A stretch of DNA of 64,000 bases, from assembly GCA_039621445.1 (NCBI GenBank), contig CP154956.1, positions 70,115,649 to 70,179,648 on the forward strand, given 5' to 3'. A program made the position numbers and the translations under genes. The stretch comes from Euglena gracilis (lineage: Eukaryota > Euglenida > Euglenophyceae > Euglenales). The notes under the pieces are model-generated. The model saw only the letters and a list, made by a program, of their open reading frames with translations. It made no database searches and was not told the DNA's origin. Positions 39,490-50,305 of the stretch are shown here, in pieces; position 1 is the stretch's first letter; the number at the start of each line of letters is the position of its first letter.

Positions 39490-40432
39490 CACCAACACAC
39501 ACACACACAACACACACACACACACACACACACCAGCAGAGTGGGTCCGGTTTGGTTGGGCAATTTTCTCTTGAAAATGCCCTCCCCCTGGCCCTCTGGT
39601 GGTGCCTTTCTTAGAAAGAAGTCAGGTCATGTGGATCATAACATTGCAATGCTCAACTCTCCCAATAATCACCCCACTTCCACTAATTTATACAGTCCCT
39701 ATTAAGTTTGCATGGACGACCGGAGCGAGCGTCAAATAATTACACGCAACCATCAAACGCCCAGATGAAAACAAAAGGGCACAAAAAAAGGAATAACTTC
39801 ATGTGGTTGCTGGAAGATTTTTACCATCGTTGGCACATAGTTCAGTTCTACCAAAAAAAAACATGCTCAGCTCGAATTTGAGGGGGAAATTTTCAACAGA
39901 TAAACTTTTGAAAAGATTCAAAAACAATTTAACAGGCTACCCCCCCCCCCCTGCACTGGAGGCGGTGCTCAGCCAATTTTGCGCCCAAAGGATAAGGGGA
40001 AGGTGGGGATAGGCCACTTTCCACTTTCAAGTGGGACCAACCTCTTGCAACCGACAAATTGCACTCGCCCCGGGAGAATTGGATGGATTTTCATATCTAC
40101 GCCGTTGATCACTTGTGACCCAAGGCCCCCAAAAAGTCAGTAACTTCTGTGAGGGGACCACAACTTCGGGAATGGTGTGGGGTGTCCATCAACATATGTG
40201 CGGAAAGAGCCTGGCTGTGGGTAATTATTGGATATCACCCATGTGATGAACACGGACCTCTATGGTGTGTCGGAGGAAATAGGCGACAAAGCTGGCGTCC
40301 CACACGCCGAACTCTGTGCTGCAGCTCGTCACTAGGTACACGGGCCGCTGGAACATGCGCGTGAGCAGCTCCCGGTAGTACTGCATCGCCGCGTGGTAGC
40401 AGCGGTCAAAGCCGGTCGGAGCTTTGGCTGCC
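38112..40432 (-). CDS. rps3: ribosomal protein uS3, bacterial/organellar type (C-terminal four exons)
   Basis: Small-subunit ribosomal protein that binds 16S-type rRNA near the mRNA entry channel; the bacterial-type form in a nuclear genome would act in mitochondria or plastids. Exons 40432-40258, 39266-39147, 38627-38530 and 38205-38112 (TGA) are fully phase-consistent with AG/GT borders (CCCCAG|GG; GAG|GTCCGT; TTTCAG|GAG; CGG|GTGTGC; GCAG|GTG; CCG|GTACGT; CCCAG|GG). The spliced part is about 161 residues. The end, TTAQTTQGIVGIKVWLWLD, matches the uS3 signature (x-T-T-x-G-v-x-G-V-K-V-W). The preceding YYRELLTRMFQRPVYL and WDASFVAYFLRHTIE fit the segment containing DA..VA..I...LE. The usual GRLGGAEIAR segment is poorly conserved (LKGRFHTSPFGRKE). 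The N-terminal half and any targeting peptide were not found; exons at 41.8-42.7 kb might supply it. Confidence 0.62.
39300..39535. repeat. (CA)n/(AACAC)n microsatellite
   Basis: CA dinucleotides interspersed with AACAC units and a CCCA block at the left. It lies in the uS3 intron just upstream of the exon at 39266. Confidence 0.95.
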
Positions 40433-40531
40433 CTGGGGATGGAATGGCAGAAGAAGTGTGTCATGTGGCAACTGTGTAGCACGTGTGATGCAGCTGTATG
40501 TCAGACCAGATCGCTGTGTGTGCACGCGTGC

Positions 40532-40691
<160 letters not shown>

Positions 40692-41162
40692 GGGGGGGGG
40701 AATGCGCTGGACGGCCCTCGGAAAATGTGCGCAAAAATGCAAAAAATGCGCAAAAAAATGCGCTGAGTTTGTGACATTCCTAAGGGAAAAAAGACTTAGA
40801 AAAATTTCCAAGAGTGAACCCAAAACTAAACCAAAATCACCAAAAAGAGCTGAAAGCTGAGGGCAAAAAGCTGAGGGCATTTTGGCCAAAAAAATGACGT
40901 TCACCATAACCAACAATGTCAGCCATGGCCCTTACTTATGACCAGGGGAGTGGGATTCCCGCCTTGGTTACGTGTCAATGTGGGGTCTCTGAAACCCCTA
41001 GTGTCCTCATCGTCATTGGATGAGTTCCCACACCTCATCATCCAAGGGTTTTCTCTTGAGGCGGGTCCCTTGGGTGGAAAAAAGTGCGAAAATGGGTTTG
41101 TTGGTTACAGAAATGGGTCAGTTGAACGTGGGCAAAATTCGGTGAGCAATGTGATTTGGGTG

Positions 41163-41410
41163 GAAAATGTGCAAAAATGGCAAAATGTGCAAAATTGGGC
41201 AAAAAATGCGCAAAAAAATGTGCAAAAATGGAAAATATGCAAAATTGGGCAAAAAAAAATGCCCAAAAAATGCCCAAAAAAATGGAAAATGTGCAAAAAT
41301 GGGGGGAAATGTGCAAAAAAAAATGCGCAAAAATGCGCAAAAATGCGCATTTTTGAAAAATTGATAAAAATGTGCAAAAAAAAATGCGCAAAAATGCGGA
41401 AAAATGCACA
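41163..41410. repeat. degenerate minisatellite of TGYGCAAAAA units
   Basis: About 250 bases built from GTGCAAAAATGG and TGCGCAAAAA units of 10-13 bases. Related units also occur at 40725-40765. The Lys/Asn/Cys-rich plus frames and Phe/His-rich minus frames over it are repeat translations. Confidence 0.85.
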
Positions 41411-41455
41411 GCGCATTTCCCCCCCTGGTGTGTGTGCGTCTGTGCGCAGGCTTGT

Positions 41456-41522
41456 GCGTGCACCGCACACCCACCCACCCACCCACCCACCCACACACAC
41501 GCGCGCGCGCGCGCGCGTGTGT
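41456..41522. repeat. (CCCA)n followed by (CG)n
   Basis: About 8 CCCA units, then alternating CACACA and 16 bases of CG, a Z-DNA-type sequence. Confidence 0.9.
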
Positions 41523-41769
41523 GTATTTCACATTTTTTGTGCTAAAAGAGGTTACAGAGATTATTAGACCTCGTTCCCCCCCTTTTGTTCACATCAGAAA
41601 AAAAAGTCACAAGGCAATGCAATTGCGAGACAGACAACGTTGGTATGCAACAGTGGCAGGGACAGAGGGACTGCTCCGCACGGCCGCACAGGACTACACA
41701 AACAATCATGAACATGCTGTGCTCCGAGCACAACGAGGCACCCTGAGAAACTTGACCAAGGCACACGTT

Positions 41770-42671
41770 GGCTTGCCCATCGCCAGGACCACTGCCGGGT
41801 TGGTAACCTTCGTGCCCAGGTTGGCCACCACGTTGTCCGGTCGGTGCACCAGCTCCGTCACAGACGGCTGCACGTACCATTGCGTCCCCCGCAGCGCTTT
41901 CGCCAGCCATGCCTCACCCTCCCAAGCCATCCACATCCCACGCAGAGGGTTAGGGGTTAGGGTCAGGGTTAGAGGACAGCAAAAGCCTGGATCGGATGTC
42001 AGGGACCACCTCTGCGGGGAAAGATCGTCCATGTGCGCCAGGTAGCACCACACCCAATTGGAAAGGTGGGGCTGCTTGTTAGTAAAAACAGAAAGCACAA
42101 GAAGCACTGTATTGACCCGTGCAGAAGGAGCCCAGGTCGCTCATTTTGTCCCCCACAGAGTCGGTCACATCGGGCATATCAGTAGCACACCCTCTACCAC
42201 GGTCTCCTTCTTCGCCGTGGTCCCCACCCGCCGCACCAGCACCTTCCGCCGCCGCTGCCGCTGCACCCGTTTCTCCTGCAGCGCCGGGTACCCGGCGGCG
42301 AGCTTCTGGGGGTCTGCACCGGGGTATGCGACGGGTGGGCGGAAAGGGAGATGAGCGACAGGCGGGGTGTGGCTTGGCAGATGGACGATGGCCCAGGCTG
42401 GTCACACAGGGTTGCTTGCCAGGGAGGTGCCCGGAGGCAAACGTTTGGTGCGGCGACAGCACCGACCGTTTGGCAGACAAACGCGAGTGGTTCCGCTTGG
42501 CCGCAGGTGATGGCGGGTCTGCATTCCACACCGAGTTCGTACCCGCCAACCCGCCACGACGACTTGACCAGGGGGAACCACTTGTACGCGTGCTGGAACG
42601 TGGCAAGGGCGAGCTGGTGGTGTGTGACGAAGGCCGGGTTGGCCACCAGCCCATGCACGTTGAACGCCGCC
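41770..42671 (-). CDS. basic protein, two phase-linked exons plus a further exon
   Basis: Exon 42671-42532 (after TTGTCGCAG|GG) reads FNVHGLVANPAFVTHHQLAL then ATFQHAYKWFPLVKSSWRVG. Exon 42313-42191 (after CGGTGCAG) joins in phase and reads DPQKLAAGYPALQEKRVQRQ then RRRKVLVRRVGTTAKKETVV. The exon of about 41932-41770 reads EAWLAKALRGTQWYVQPSVT then ELVHRPDNVVANLGTKVTNP, ending AGG|GTGCCT. The high Arg/Lys content would suit an RNA-binding or ribosomal protein, and the exons lie directly upstream of uS3, so they might be its 5' exons; the phase from 41770 to 40432 does not match without another exon. Family unknown. Confidence 0.5.
41943..41976. repeat. short TTAGGG-like interstitial run
   Basis: CAGAGGGTTAGGGGTTAGGG then TCAGGGTTAGAGG, in the intron between coding patches. 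Similar short runs lie at 33945-33975, 27455, 28450, 29218 and 52373. Confidence 0.7.
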
Positions 42672-43149
42672 CTGCGACAAATAGTTGACCCGTCTGCGGT
42701 GCTGCGCATGTGTCGAAAACACTGCAGATGTGTCGCGCCGATCCTTCGGAGTCCTGAGCTTCAGAGGTAGTCCAAATATGTAGCGTCCATTCTTTTTAAG
42801 ACCCCCCAAAATCGTGCCGTTTGAAGGTGTTTTCCAACAAAACAAAAAAATTCCGGCACGGGACCCTCCAGGGTCGAGGGGCCCCGATCATACAATTTCT
42901 CACCAACCCCAAAAACCAATCAGTCACTTATTTTTTGGGGAAAACCAGTCAACTTCTAACTTCTACTTCGGGGGGGGGGGGCGGTCGGTAACTGTGGAAT
43001 CCAAGGGGAAATTGAGCACAAACGTGAAAAATTGCCCAAAATAATTCTGGTGGTGCTTTAGGCACGGCCCCGTTCGGGACAAAAACCTCTGAAAAACCAG
43101 TCACCCACCCATCCCTCCAACCACAGGTTGGCACCATGCTTGTGCTTAC

Positions 43150-43420
43150 CAACCGGGGGGGGGGGTGCTGTAGGGTGCCTGCCCCTAGCAGGCACACACC
43201 CCCCGGGGGGGATAGGGGTCCGGGCCGGACCCAGAAAATTTTCATTGAAAATGGCCGTCTCCGGACCCCGGCGCCGAAGGCGCCGGGGTCGGAGGGGGGT
43301 GCCTGCTAGGGGCAGGCACCCCCCAAACCCCTCCCCCCCCCCCGGGGGGGTCGGATCGGGTGCTATGGGGTGCCTGCCCCTAGCACCCACCCCCCCCCCG
43401 TGGGGTAGGCACCCGACTAA
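43150..43420. repeat. palindromic GTGCCTGCCCCTAGCAGGCAC element
   Basis: The motif GGGTGCCTGCCCCTAGCA occurs in both orientations at 43167, 43299 and 43369 around long C/G tracts. The centre is GAAAATGGCCGTCTCCGGAC with a CCCCGGCGCCGAAGGCGCCG palindrome. A related, looser copy lies at 38215-38460. Confidence 0.6.
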
Positions 43421-43508
43421 GCACAAGCCTGGTTGGCACACCTGCTGAGATGAGGCGCAATGCTTCGGGCCGCCTGCGACATCCCGCGAGGCTTCCCTGC
43501 GGGGAGCA

Positions 43509-43816
43509 TGGAATTTCTGAAGAACCCCCGGGGGAGCCACCCAGGGGAGTGGGGGGGGGAGGGGTTTGGCTGACTGCCAGCCGGCCGGGCTGGGACCAAA
43601 ATTCGTGGAGAAAAAGCCCAAGTCCAGGTGGAAATTTTCTGGTTCTCAGGGACATTTTCCAGGTAATTCCCCAAAAATGGTCAAAACCACCATTTTGGAC
43701 CCTTGTTTGTAAATTTTGCCCGGCCGGCACCTACTTTATTTCACCCTGGGGGGGACCACTGGCTGGCTGGGCGACCCCCACCGGGGGTAGAGTGACCTCC
43801 GGCTTTAGAAATTCCT
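43509..43816. mobile_element. decayed GCTGG-family hAT element
   Basis: GGAATTTCTGAAGAACCCCC at the left and GGCTTTAGAAATTCC at the right form imperfect inverted ends. The body has GCCAGCCGGCCGGGCTGG and ACTGGCTGGCTGGGCGACCC as in the element at 25290. No TSD remains. Confidence 0.55.
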
Positions 43817-43829
43817 CGAGGAAGGGACG

Positions 43830-44025
43830 GCCTGGGTGAGCCAGCCTTGAGGTGCCCATCCCCACCAAACCCCTTCGGTCACCCACCCTGCGTCGCAGGT
43901 GCTTGATCCCATCCTCACGATGCCAGGGCTGCCATGGGGGCACCCCTTTCCTTTGCCCCTCCACCTCCACCCCAAATAACCTGGCGGTGCCCTTGCTCCT
44001 GGCAGTGGCCGGGGAGGGGCAAAAA
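43830..44025 (-). CDS. exon of unidentified basic protein
   Basis: The minus frame reads RLFGVEVEGQRKGVPPWQPW then HREDGIKHLRRRVGDRRGLV then GMGTSRLAHPG. It runs towards the decayed element end at 43816. Codon bias is moderate. Splice borders were not fixed. Confidence 0.42.
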
Positions 44026-44351
44026 GGATGGTTCCAGTAACGTGGCACCCCTCTTTTAAGGCAAAATTCCTGTTTGGCGCTGAAAAAAAGGCCCAAATAA
44101 CCTGGCAGGGGGCATCTGGAAAAGTGGTCCGCATTATCCCCCCCCTTGTCTAAGCGCCAGAAAAGATGAGTAAAGACTGGGGGGCAGACAAGAGTGAAAC
44201 CCCCGACCGCAAAAAAAAAAAACTGGCAATTCACGCCAAAAAGGGAAAATTGCCTTATTTTGGGGGTTTACTGGAGCTTGCAGGCATTTGTATGAAGAAA
44301 ATCAACAATATCTTACCAAATCAGGCTTCGGAAGTCTCCGGAATGTCAAAA

Positions 44352-44403
44352 TTTGTGTGTTTTCAAGAGAAATTTCGAGAAATTTCTCTTGAAAACACAC
44401 AAA
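44352..44403. repeat. perfect hairpin, 25-bp arms, 2-base loop
   Basis: TTTGTGTGTTTTCAAGAGAA followed by ATTTC, then GA, then the exact complement to 44403. Confidence 0.95.
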
Positions 44404-44756
44404 ATAAGCCTCCCCGAGAAGAGGATCTTCAAACAGATGGGTAAGGACTGGTGGTGGTGCTTGGACAAGGGTGGGACAGGGGAGCCAGCAACTGGACTGC
44501 GAAAGCAAAAAGACAGCAACGTCAAGCCAGCAGGAGCTAACGCTGGCATTCGAGCGAACCAGAAAACCTGGAGTCCCAGAAATGTATTCTTTGACCAGTG
44601 ATTATGGAACTGCACAAAAGGAAAAAACTGACTGGCTGGGAAAAGAAAGATCGGACCGAGCCCCTAAGCAGGGGATCTCCTCAGGGACTTCGGGACATTG
44701 GGAGAGGAGGGTCAAGCCAGCCGTCTTGAAAAGGGTGCTGACTAGAAAAATGGTTG

Positions 44757-44825
44757 TTTGATGGTTGGTTGGTGGGTTGGTTTGTTGGTTGGTTCGTTGG
44801 TTGGTTGGTTGGTTGGTTGGTTGGA
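44757..44825. repeat. (TTGG)n microsatellite
   Basis: About 16 imperfect TTGG/TTGA/TGGG units. Confidence 0.9.
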
Positions 44826-44852
44826 CCCCCAGACCCCAGACCCTCCCTCGAG

Positions 44853-45013
44853 CAGGGCTGTATGGGAAAGCCTGGTGGAGGTGAGACCCCCCCATTGCTT
44901 CGGCACTGAAGAAAAAAAATGGCCAAAAAATCGGCGCCCCTGGAAACACAGGAAGGGGTGGTGGGGTCGACCCCCCCCACCCATAGGGTTTCAGGGATTC
45001 ATGTAGAGCCCTG
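44853..45013. mobile_element. probable hAT-type MITE, 161 bp
   Basis: Left CAGGGCTGTATGGGAAAGCC, inverted right CAGGGCTCTACATGAATCCC. Flanks CCCTCGAG and CCCCCCAG agree at 6 of 8 bases, so the TSD is weak. The ends match the better-supported element at 46131. Confidence 0.6.
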
Positions 45014-45518
45014 CCCCCCAGACAAGGGGGAGCTGAACCTGGCTGATACCCAAAACCAAAAAGCCACAAACTCAGAGTTCCAGCAACCCAGTACCTGGCA
45101 TCCCACAAACCTAGTGTCCCTCAGCACCACCCTTTTTCGAAAATTTTGATTTTGAAATGATGGTGCCCGACATCTGAAAATCAGCTCAGCACAATGGCCA
45201 AGCTTGGTTTGAAACTTTAAAAATTGTACGCCCCAGCCATGCATAAGAATGGCCATCATTTGGGACGACAAGGTGTGGAGGAGGGGAAACTGTGCCGCAA
45301 GCGAACTCACTTGAAAGGGGATGTGCTCTGCGGAACAAACTGGCCGCAGCTCAAGGCCACCACAGAGCACCAACATATCCAACACATACACACAACGGGG
45401 AGGGATGGGGGAGGAAGAATGACAGCAGTGCTCGCGCTCGGGTATACAATGCAAGACCCGGAATGTGCACAGGCGATCGTCCGGAGAGTGTCAAATCGGA
45501 ACGGTGGCAGGGCGTCGC

Positions 45519-45880
45519 TTAAGGACCCCAAAGGCGGTCCAGCTCAGATGCTGGCTGGAAACTGTGTGCTGGCTGGAAAACGTCTGCTGGCTGACCCCCC
45601 CCCCCAAAGGGGTTCCCGGGAAATAGGCCCAACTGGGGTTCACACCTGATGACATCGAAACTAAAAAATAAAAATGCCCCAAAAACTGCCAATTATCCAA
45701 AAAAAATTTTGGCCCAAGTATTAGTATTTGGACCCATTTTTGAACCCCTGAAAGCCAAAATCCGTCACCCTGTAGCAGTCCTTTCGGCGCTAGAAAATAG
45801 ACAAAGCTCGTGGAATGGGGGGAGGCGGGGTCCGGTGCTGGAAAAGGCTGCTGGCTAGCTGGACCCCGGGGGGGGGATGG
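45519..45880. mobile_element. GCTGG-family fragment
   Basis: CGCTTAAGGACCCC, three GCTGGCTGG motifs and a CCCCCCAAAGGGGTTCCCGG block, then GGCCCAACTGGGGTTCAC. The last part is shared with 58665-58732 (GGGCCCAACCAGGGTTCA). No intact ends. Confidence 0.5.
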
Positions 45881-46130
45881 GGCGCCATTAGGCTTAATCT
45901 CTGACCCCCTGAACGAAGGTCATACTGGAGGCGGATCAGGAGGCGACGTCAGGAGGGTCGGAGACACTCGGCACTCAAGACAATTGAGAAAAAACCGAAA
46001 GACAGATTTTTGAATGGGATTTGTGGCCTCCGTGGCTGGCTCTCCACCCGTGACACTCTTCCGCATTTGCAAACACCACAGCTGCGGCCCCCCTGCTCCT
46101 GGGCCGGCGGAACCAGTTGTGCGGCATCCA

Positions 46131-46844
46131 CAGGGCTGTGCGGGAAGGCCTGGTGGGGGGTCCACCCCCACCCACCACGCAAACAAAAATACTTCGGTGC
46201 CAAAGGAAAATTTTGACTGAAAAATCGGCGCCTCAGAAATGCGGGAAGCCCTGGTTGGGTGGTTGGACCTCCCACCCGCAGGGACATATGGGGAGCCTTG
46301 AGGGGGGGGTCAGACCCCCTCTCAACACAGAGGAGGAGGGGGGGGTCGGACCCCCCCTTTAACCTCGAAGCTGAGGGGGACCAGGAAAATTTTCGGTTTT
46401 GTGGACCGGCAAAGGCCCAGTTATCAGGCAAAATTGGCCCAAAATACTCTGTTGTTCTTTGAAAATAAATAAAAGTGCTCATTTTTGAAATTTCTTGAAC
46501 ATTTTTTTATGTGGAAAACACCAAAACAACAAAAATTGAGCAATGTGCCCAAAAGTGAGGAAAAGAGGCATTTTTGTTCATTTTCTGGTGCGCAGCGCTG
46601 GAAAACCTTTTCGCTGATTTTCGAACCTGCCAAGGAGGGGGGTCCGGACCCCCACATGTTTTGGGGGAGGTCCGGACCCCCCTCCTTGGCAGGTTCGAAA
46701 ATCAGGTGGACCGGACTTCGCCCTGCCACCTGACCCCCAGGGGGGTTGGGACGCTCTCCCCCCTACCATCTAAACTCAAAACCGAAGGGCTTCCCATCTA
46801 TCCCTGCCCACCCACCACCCATTGGGGATTCCCGTATAGCCCTG
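46131..46844. mobile_element. hAT-type nonautonomous element, 714 bp
   Basis: Left CAGGGCTGTGCGGGAA and inverted right CAGGGCTATACGGGAA agree at 14 of 16 bases; flanks are a perfect 8-bp TSD GGCATCCA (46123-46130 and 46845-46852). It inserted beside a GC-rich patch whose minus frame ends QLVPPAQEQGG. The interior contains a second, internal GCGGGAAGCCCTGG end-like motif (46241) and a 37-bp inverted repeat (46614-46705), suggesting nested elements. Confidence 0.88.
46614..46705. repeat. perfect 37-bp inverted repeat
   Basis: Arms 46614-46650 and 46669-46705 are exact complements (start CTGATTTTCGAACCTGCCAA), separated by 18 bases. Nested within the hAT element at 46131. Confidence 0.93.
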
Positions 46845-47062
46845 GGCATCCAGCAATCCAGCTTGAACTGCACCACGCGGTTCCATGACCTTGGGTACCG
46901 CATCTTGATGAAGCCCAGAGTATCTTTCGGGCACGGCAACCGACGTCCCCCGAATGGAGGCCAGGAGGCCCTGACAAATTGGAATATGCACCAATTATTA
47001 TGCATGTATAGCATGAGTACGTGCCTATGTGTGCTTGCATGTGTGTATGTGTGCGTGCGTAC

Positions 47063-47372
<310 letters not shown>

Positions 47373-47394
47373 ACATCCACGCACATTCATTTTC

Positions 47395-47747
47395 TAGCCC
47401 AGCGTCCCACCCGCTGTTCAGATTGCAACATTTGTCGCCCAAGTCTTTCTTGGACATGGGGGTGGGGGGCATTTGCACAAAATAACACACACCCACACCC
47501 ATTCACCCACCCACACACACATGCATGTATGCTAAACACTTGTGTATGCCACCATTGCAGGCACACATGCTGTTTGTTCATTTTTTTTGTGCCTGTGTGT
47601 GCATGCCTGTCTTTTTGAAATGTGGATCTCCTGGAGCGGTAATCGCTGAAATTCTTGCACAAGAGACACTGGGAAATCCCACCGTGTACTCTCACGGTCG
47701 GTCCGCGTCATCCTGTCGTCCACCTGTTTCCACACCAGCACACCCAT
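47395..47747 (-). CDS. two exon-like patches of an unidentified charged protein
   Basis: After GTTACATCAG the frame from 47747 reads MGVLVWKQVDDRMTRTDRES then TRWDFPVSLVQEFQRLPLQE, to about 47622. A second patch (about 47465-47395) reads PHVQERLGRQMLQSEQRVGR then WARK and a stop. Composition is charged and helical; third-position bias moderate. Whether they join is unproven. Confidence 0.42.
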
Positions 47748-47759
47748 CTGATGTAACCC

Positions 47760-48713
47760 CCCCCCAGTGATAAGACCTCTCCCAAATACACCCCATAAAA
47801 AACAACCACCTTGTTGATTTTCAGCGAAAATCAAAAAGAAGACTCCCTGCCTGAATAAGACCCCCTCGCGTGATTTTTAGGGGGAATCAAAAAATAGACC
47901 CTTAACACTGTGTAAATGTCCCAAAACTGAGTTTTTATTTTTATTTTTCTGATGTGATTTTCCTGTTCTTCGTGTGGCAAAATTGGCAATATCTTTTTCT
48001 AGCAAAAAAAAAAATCAGCAAGAATCAATAAAAAAGGACACCCCAAAACAGAACCTTCCTGGATTTTCAGCAGGGACCCAAAAAATGAACCAGGCAGGCC
48101 TTTTTAAGGCCTTAAAAGACCTTAAAAGACCTGAAAAAAGCTCCTGCAAAATTTTAGCCAAAATACCTTACAAACCCTTAAAACCTTTTTTTTTCAAAAA
48201 AACCTTAAAAAATCATTCTGGCAAAATTGTTCTCCGACCGAGCTAAAATGAAGCTGCATAATCTCGGCAAAACAAACCAATTGGGGGGGGGAATGACTTC
48301 TGGCATCGCTGGATCCACCCAAACTCGAAAAAAAAGGTGTTTTCAACTTTTTTATTTTATTTTGAAGCCCGTTCGATGACCGGATGGCCCTTGAACCGCC
48401 CTTGGAGAATATAACCTTAAAAAAAACGTAAAATGCCTGAAAACCCCCTGAAAGAAACTTTCTTTCTTAAACTTAAAAAAAGCCTTGCACCTGAACCTGA
48501 AAAATCATCGATTCAAAAAAATAAGGCCTGGCATCAGGTTGTTATCAAGGGAGTTAGAACCTTGGGCTTGGGTTTGATGCACAACTGAATGTGGGGTCCT
48601 CACCTAAATCCGGACACCCTCCCCCTATCGAATCTTGCTTCCGGCATCAAACCCTCCATTTGAATATCCAACAAAACCGCAACAGCTTTGTTCGATCAGC
48701 CCTGCAAGCCAAC
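47760..48713. other. AT-rich spacer without gene
   Basis: Tracts of A and CCTTAAAA-type repeats (48100-48230). No exon seen. This is the likely intergenic gap after the LicD-type gene. Confidence 0.5.
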
Positions 48714-49997
48714 CGGGGGATTTCCCCGGAGAGGGGTTGCCCTCTGGGGGCAGGGGCAGAGGGCGTGGTCGGGAACAGGTCGATGCGGGGGAACGTGCCG
48801 TTGACGACCATCACCGCCTGGTTGTCCACCTCCGGGAGGATCTGGATGGTGATGTTGGGCCCGCCGCCGCCCGCACATCGGGACCCGTCGGTCGGGGGGA
48901 GGGCACGCTGGGGGGGGGGGGGGCGACCATCGGCTGCCGGCACGCCGACCACGCCGGCCGGACAGGTCGGCGAGTGCAACGCGTGCGGGAATGGGGGTCG
49001 TGCGGGCGTGCGGCGGCCGTACCGCTCCCGCAGCCGCCGCTCGAAGACCTGGTCGGCGTTGACCCGCCGCAGGTCCGCGTCCAGGTACGAGATGTCCCCG
49101 TCGTAGTCCCCGCCCCGCCCCGCCATGGCGGTCTGGGGTGGGGAAGGGTGGGGAATGAGGGAGTGATGGGCGGCGGCAGGGCGAGGAGGGGCCCCAAGGG
49201 ATGACGTGGCCGTAGCGGTACGCCCCGAGCAGCGTGCCATAGTCCAGCCAGTGGGTGACGTTGAGCTCAGTGAGCACCTGGGCCGGCGACACGGATGGGA
49301 GGCGCAGTGAATGGATGCCACGATTCTGAAAAACAACGCTGGGTTCCGCTCGGCATCTGCAAACACAGGCAAACATGCCGAGAATTATTCCAGAAAGCAG
49401 ATGAACCATCACTCCTAGCATGAATTCAGCTTTTCTTTCAATTATGAGAATAATTGTAATGAAAAAAAATTCTCCTTCAAATCTGGAAAAATTATTGGAT
49501 ATTGTCTGTCTGGATATATATTGGATTGGAGACTTGAAATAGAAAAAAGTATTTGATATTGCACACAGTATCAAATCAAAGACAGATATTGCATATCTTA
49601 TCAAATCAATGACAGTTGTGTTGATGTTGCCAGTTTACTTTGCCATTAGAGATAGCTCACTCGACTCCCAGAAAAAAAGATTTACTTTCCTCCAGGCAAG
49701 GGGAAAAAAACAACCAGATTTGAGTCCTGGTGGTCCCATTGGGACGCTCTTGGAGAAGGCCCATTGCAGTGTATACTTGGGCAACATCGCTGCCCATATA
49801 CCCAGCTGTCGCGCCCCGCAGACCCCAGGCGTGTCCACTGCCACAGGTGTCCCCACCCCACCACACCTGGCTGCAGGCATGGACCACGTATGTCACGCGC
49901 TGGAGCGTCTCCTCGGGCTCGTAGCACGGCAGCCACCCCTTCTGGGAGGCGTAGAGCTCGAACCACAGCTGCCGGGCGAAGTGCTGGGCGACCATCA
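48714..49997 (-). CDS. LicD/fukutin-family transferase (C-terminal exons)
   Basis: LicD/FKTN/FKRP proteins are nucleotidyltransferase-fold enzymes that transfer phosphocholine or ribitol/glycerol phosphate to glycans, in eukaryotes usually as Golgi type II membrane proteins. Exons 49997-49867, 49325-49206 and 49132-49023 join in phase, with 48907-48714 following. The second exon carries the family hallmark THWLDYGTLLGAYRYGH; the next has the acidic metal-binding motif DYDGDISYLDADLRRV; the last reads GPNITIQILPEVDNQAVMVV. In genomic sequence the second exon is followed by VIPWG, the usual family continuation, but no GT donor follows it, so the true junction around the D-x-D motif is uncertain. 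The upstream exon (QHFARQLWFELYASQKGWLP) is unassigned. No transmembrane start was found; the N-terminus is missing. Confidence 0.65.
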
Positions 49998-50159
49998 CTG
50001 GGGGCAGGGGATGGGGGAACAGCCCCAAAAGGGTTTCCGTCCAGCCCCAAACGTGTCCAGCAGGCGGAAGAGAAGACAAATACCGGCGTGAATGAAACGA
50101 AGGGAGTGGCTGTCCAGCACCTTGGCAACGGAGGCGACTTACGGGCGAAACGTGGCGGG

Positions 50160-50305
50160 GGGGGGGGGGCTGGTATGCGGCGTTCCCGGCCCCCTGGCCA
50201 GGACGATGGCAACGATGGCGCACTTGGTCTTGGGCATCCACGGAGCGGCAGCAGGAAGGGCGGGTGCCACAGCCAACGGCAATGCTCCGGGGGCTGCCTG
50301 TCACA
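50160..50305 (-). CDS. possible upstream exon of the LicD-type gene
   Basis: After GTGACAG|GCAG two minus frames both look coding in parts: PPEHCRWLWHPPFLLPLRGC early, and APWMPKTKCAIVAIVLARGP later. The switch may mean a hidden intron, a frameshift or that one is a shadow. The second includes a hydrophobic CAIVAIVLA stretch. Confidence 0.3.
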
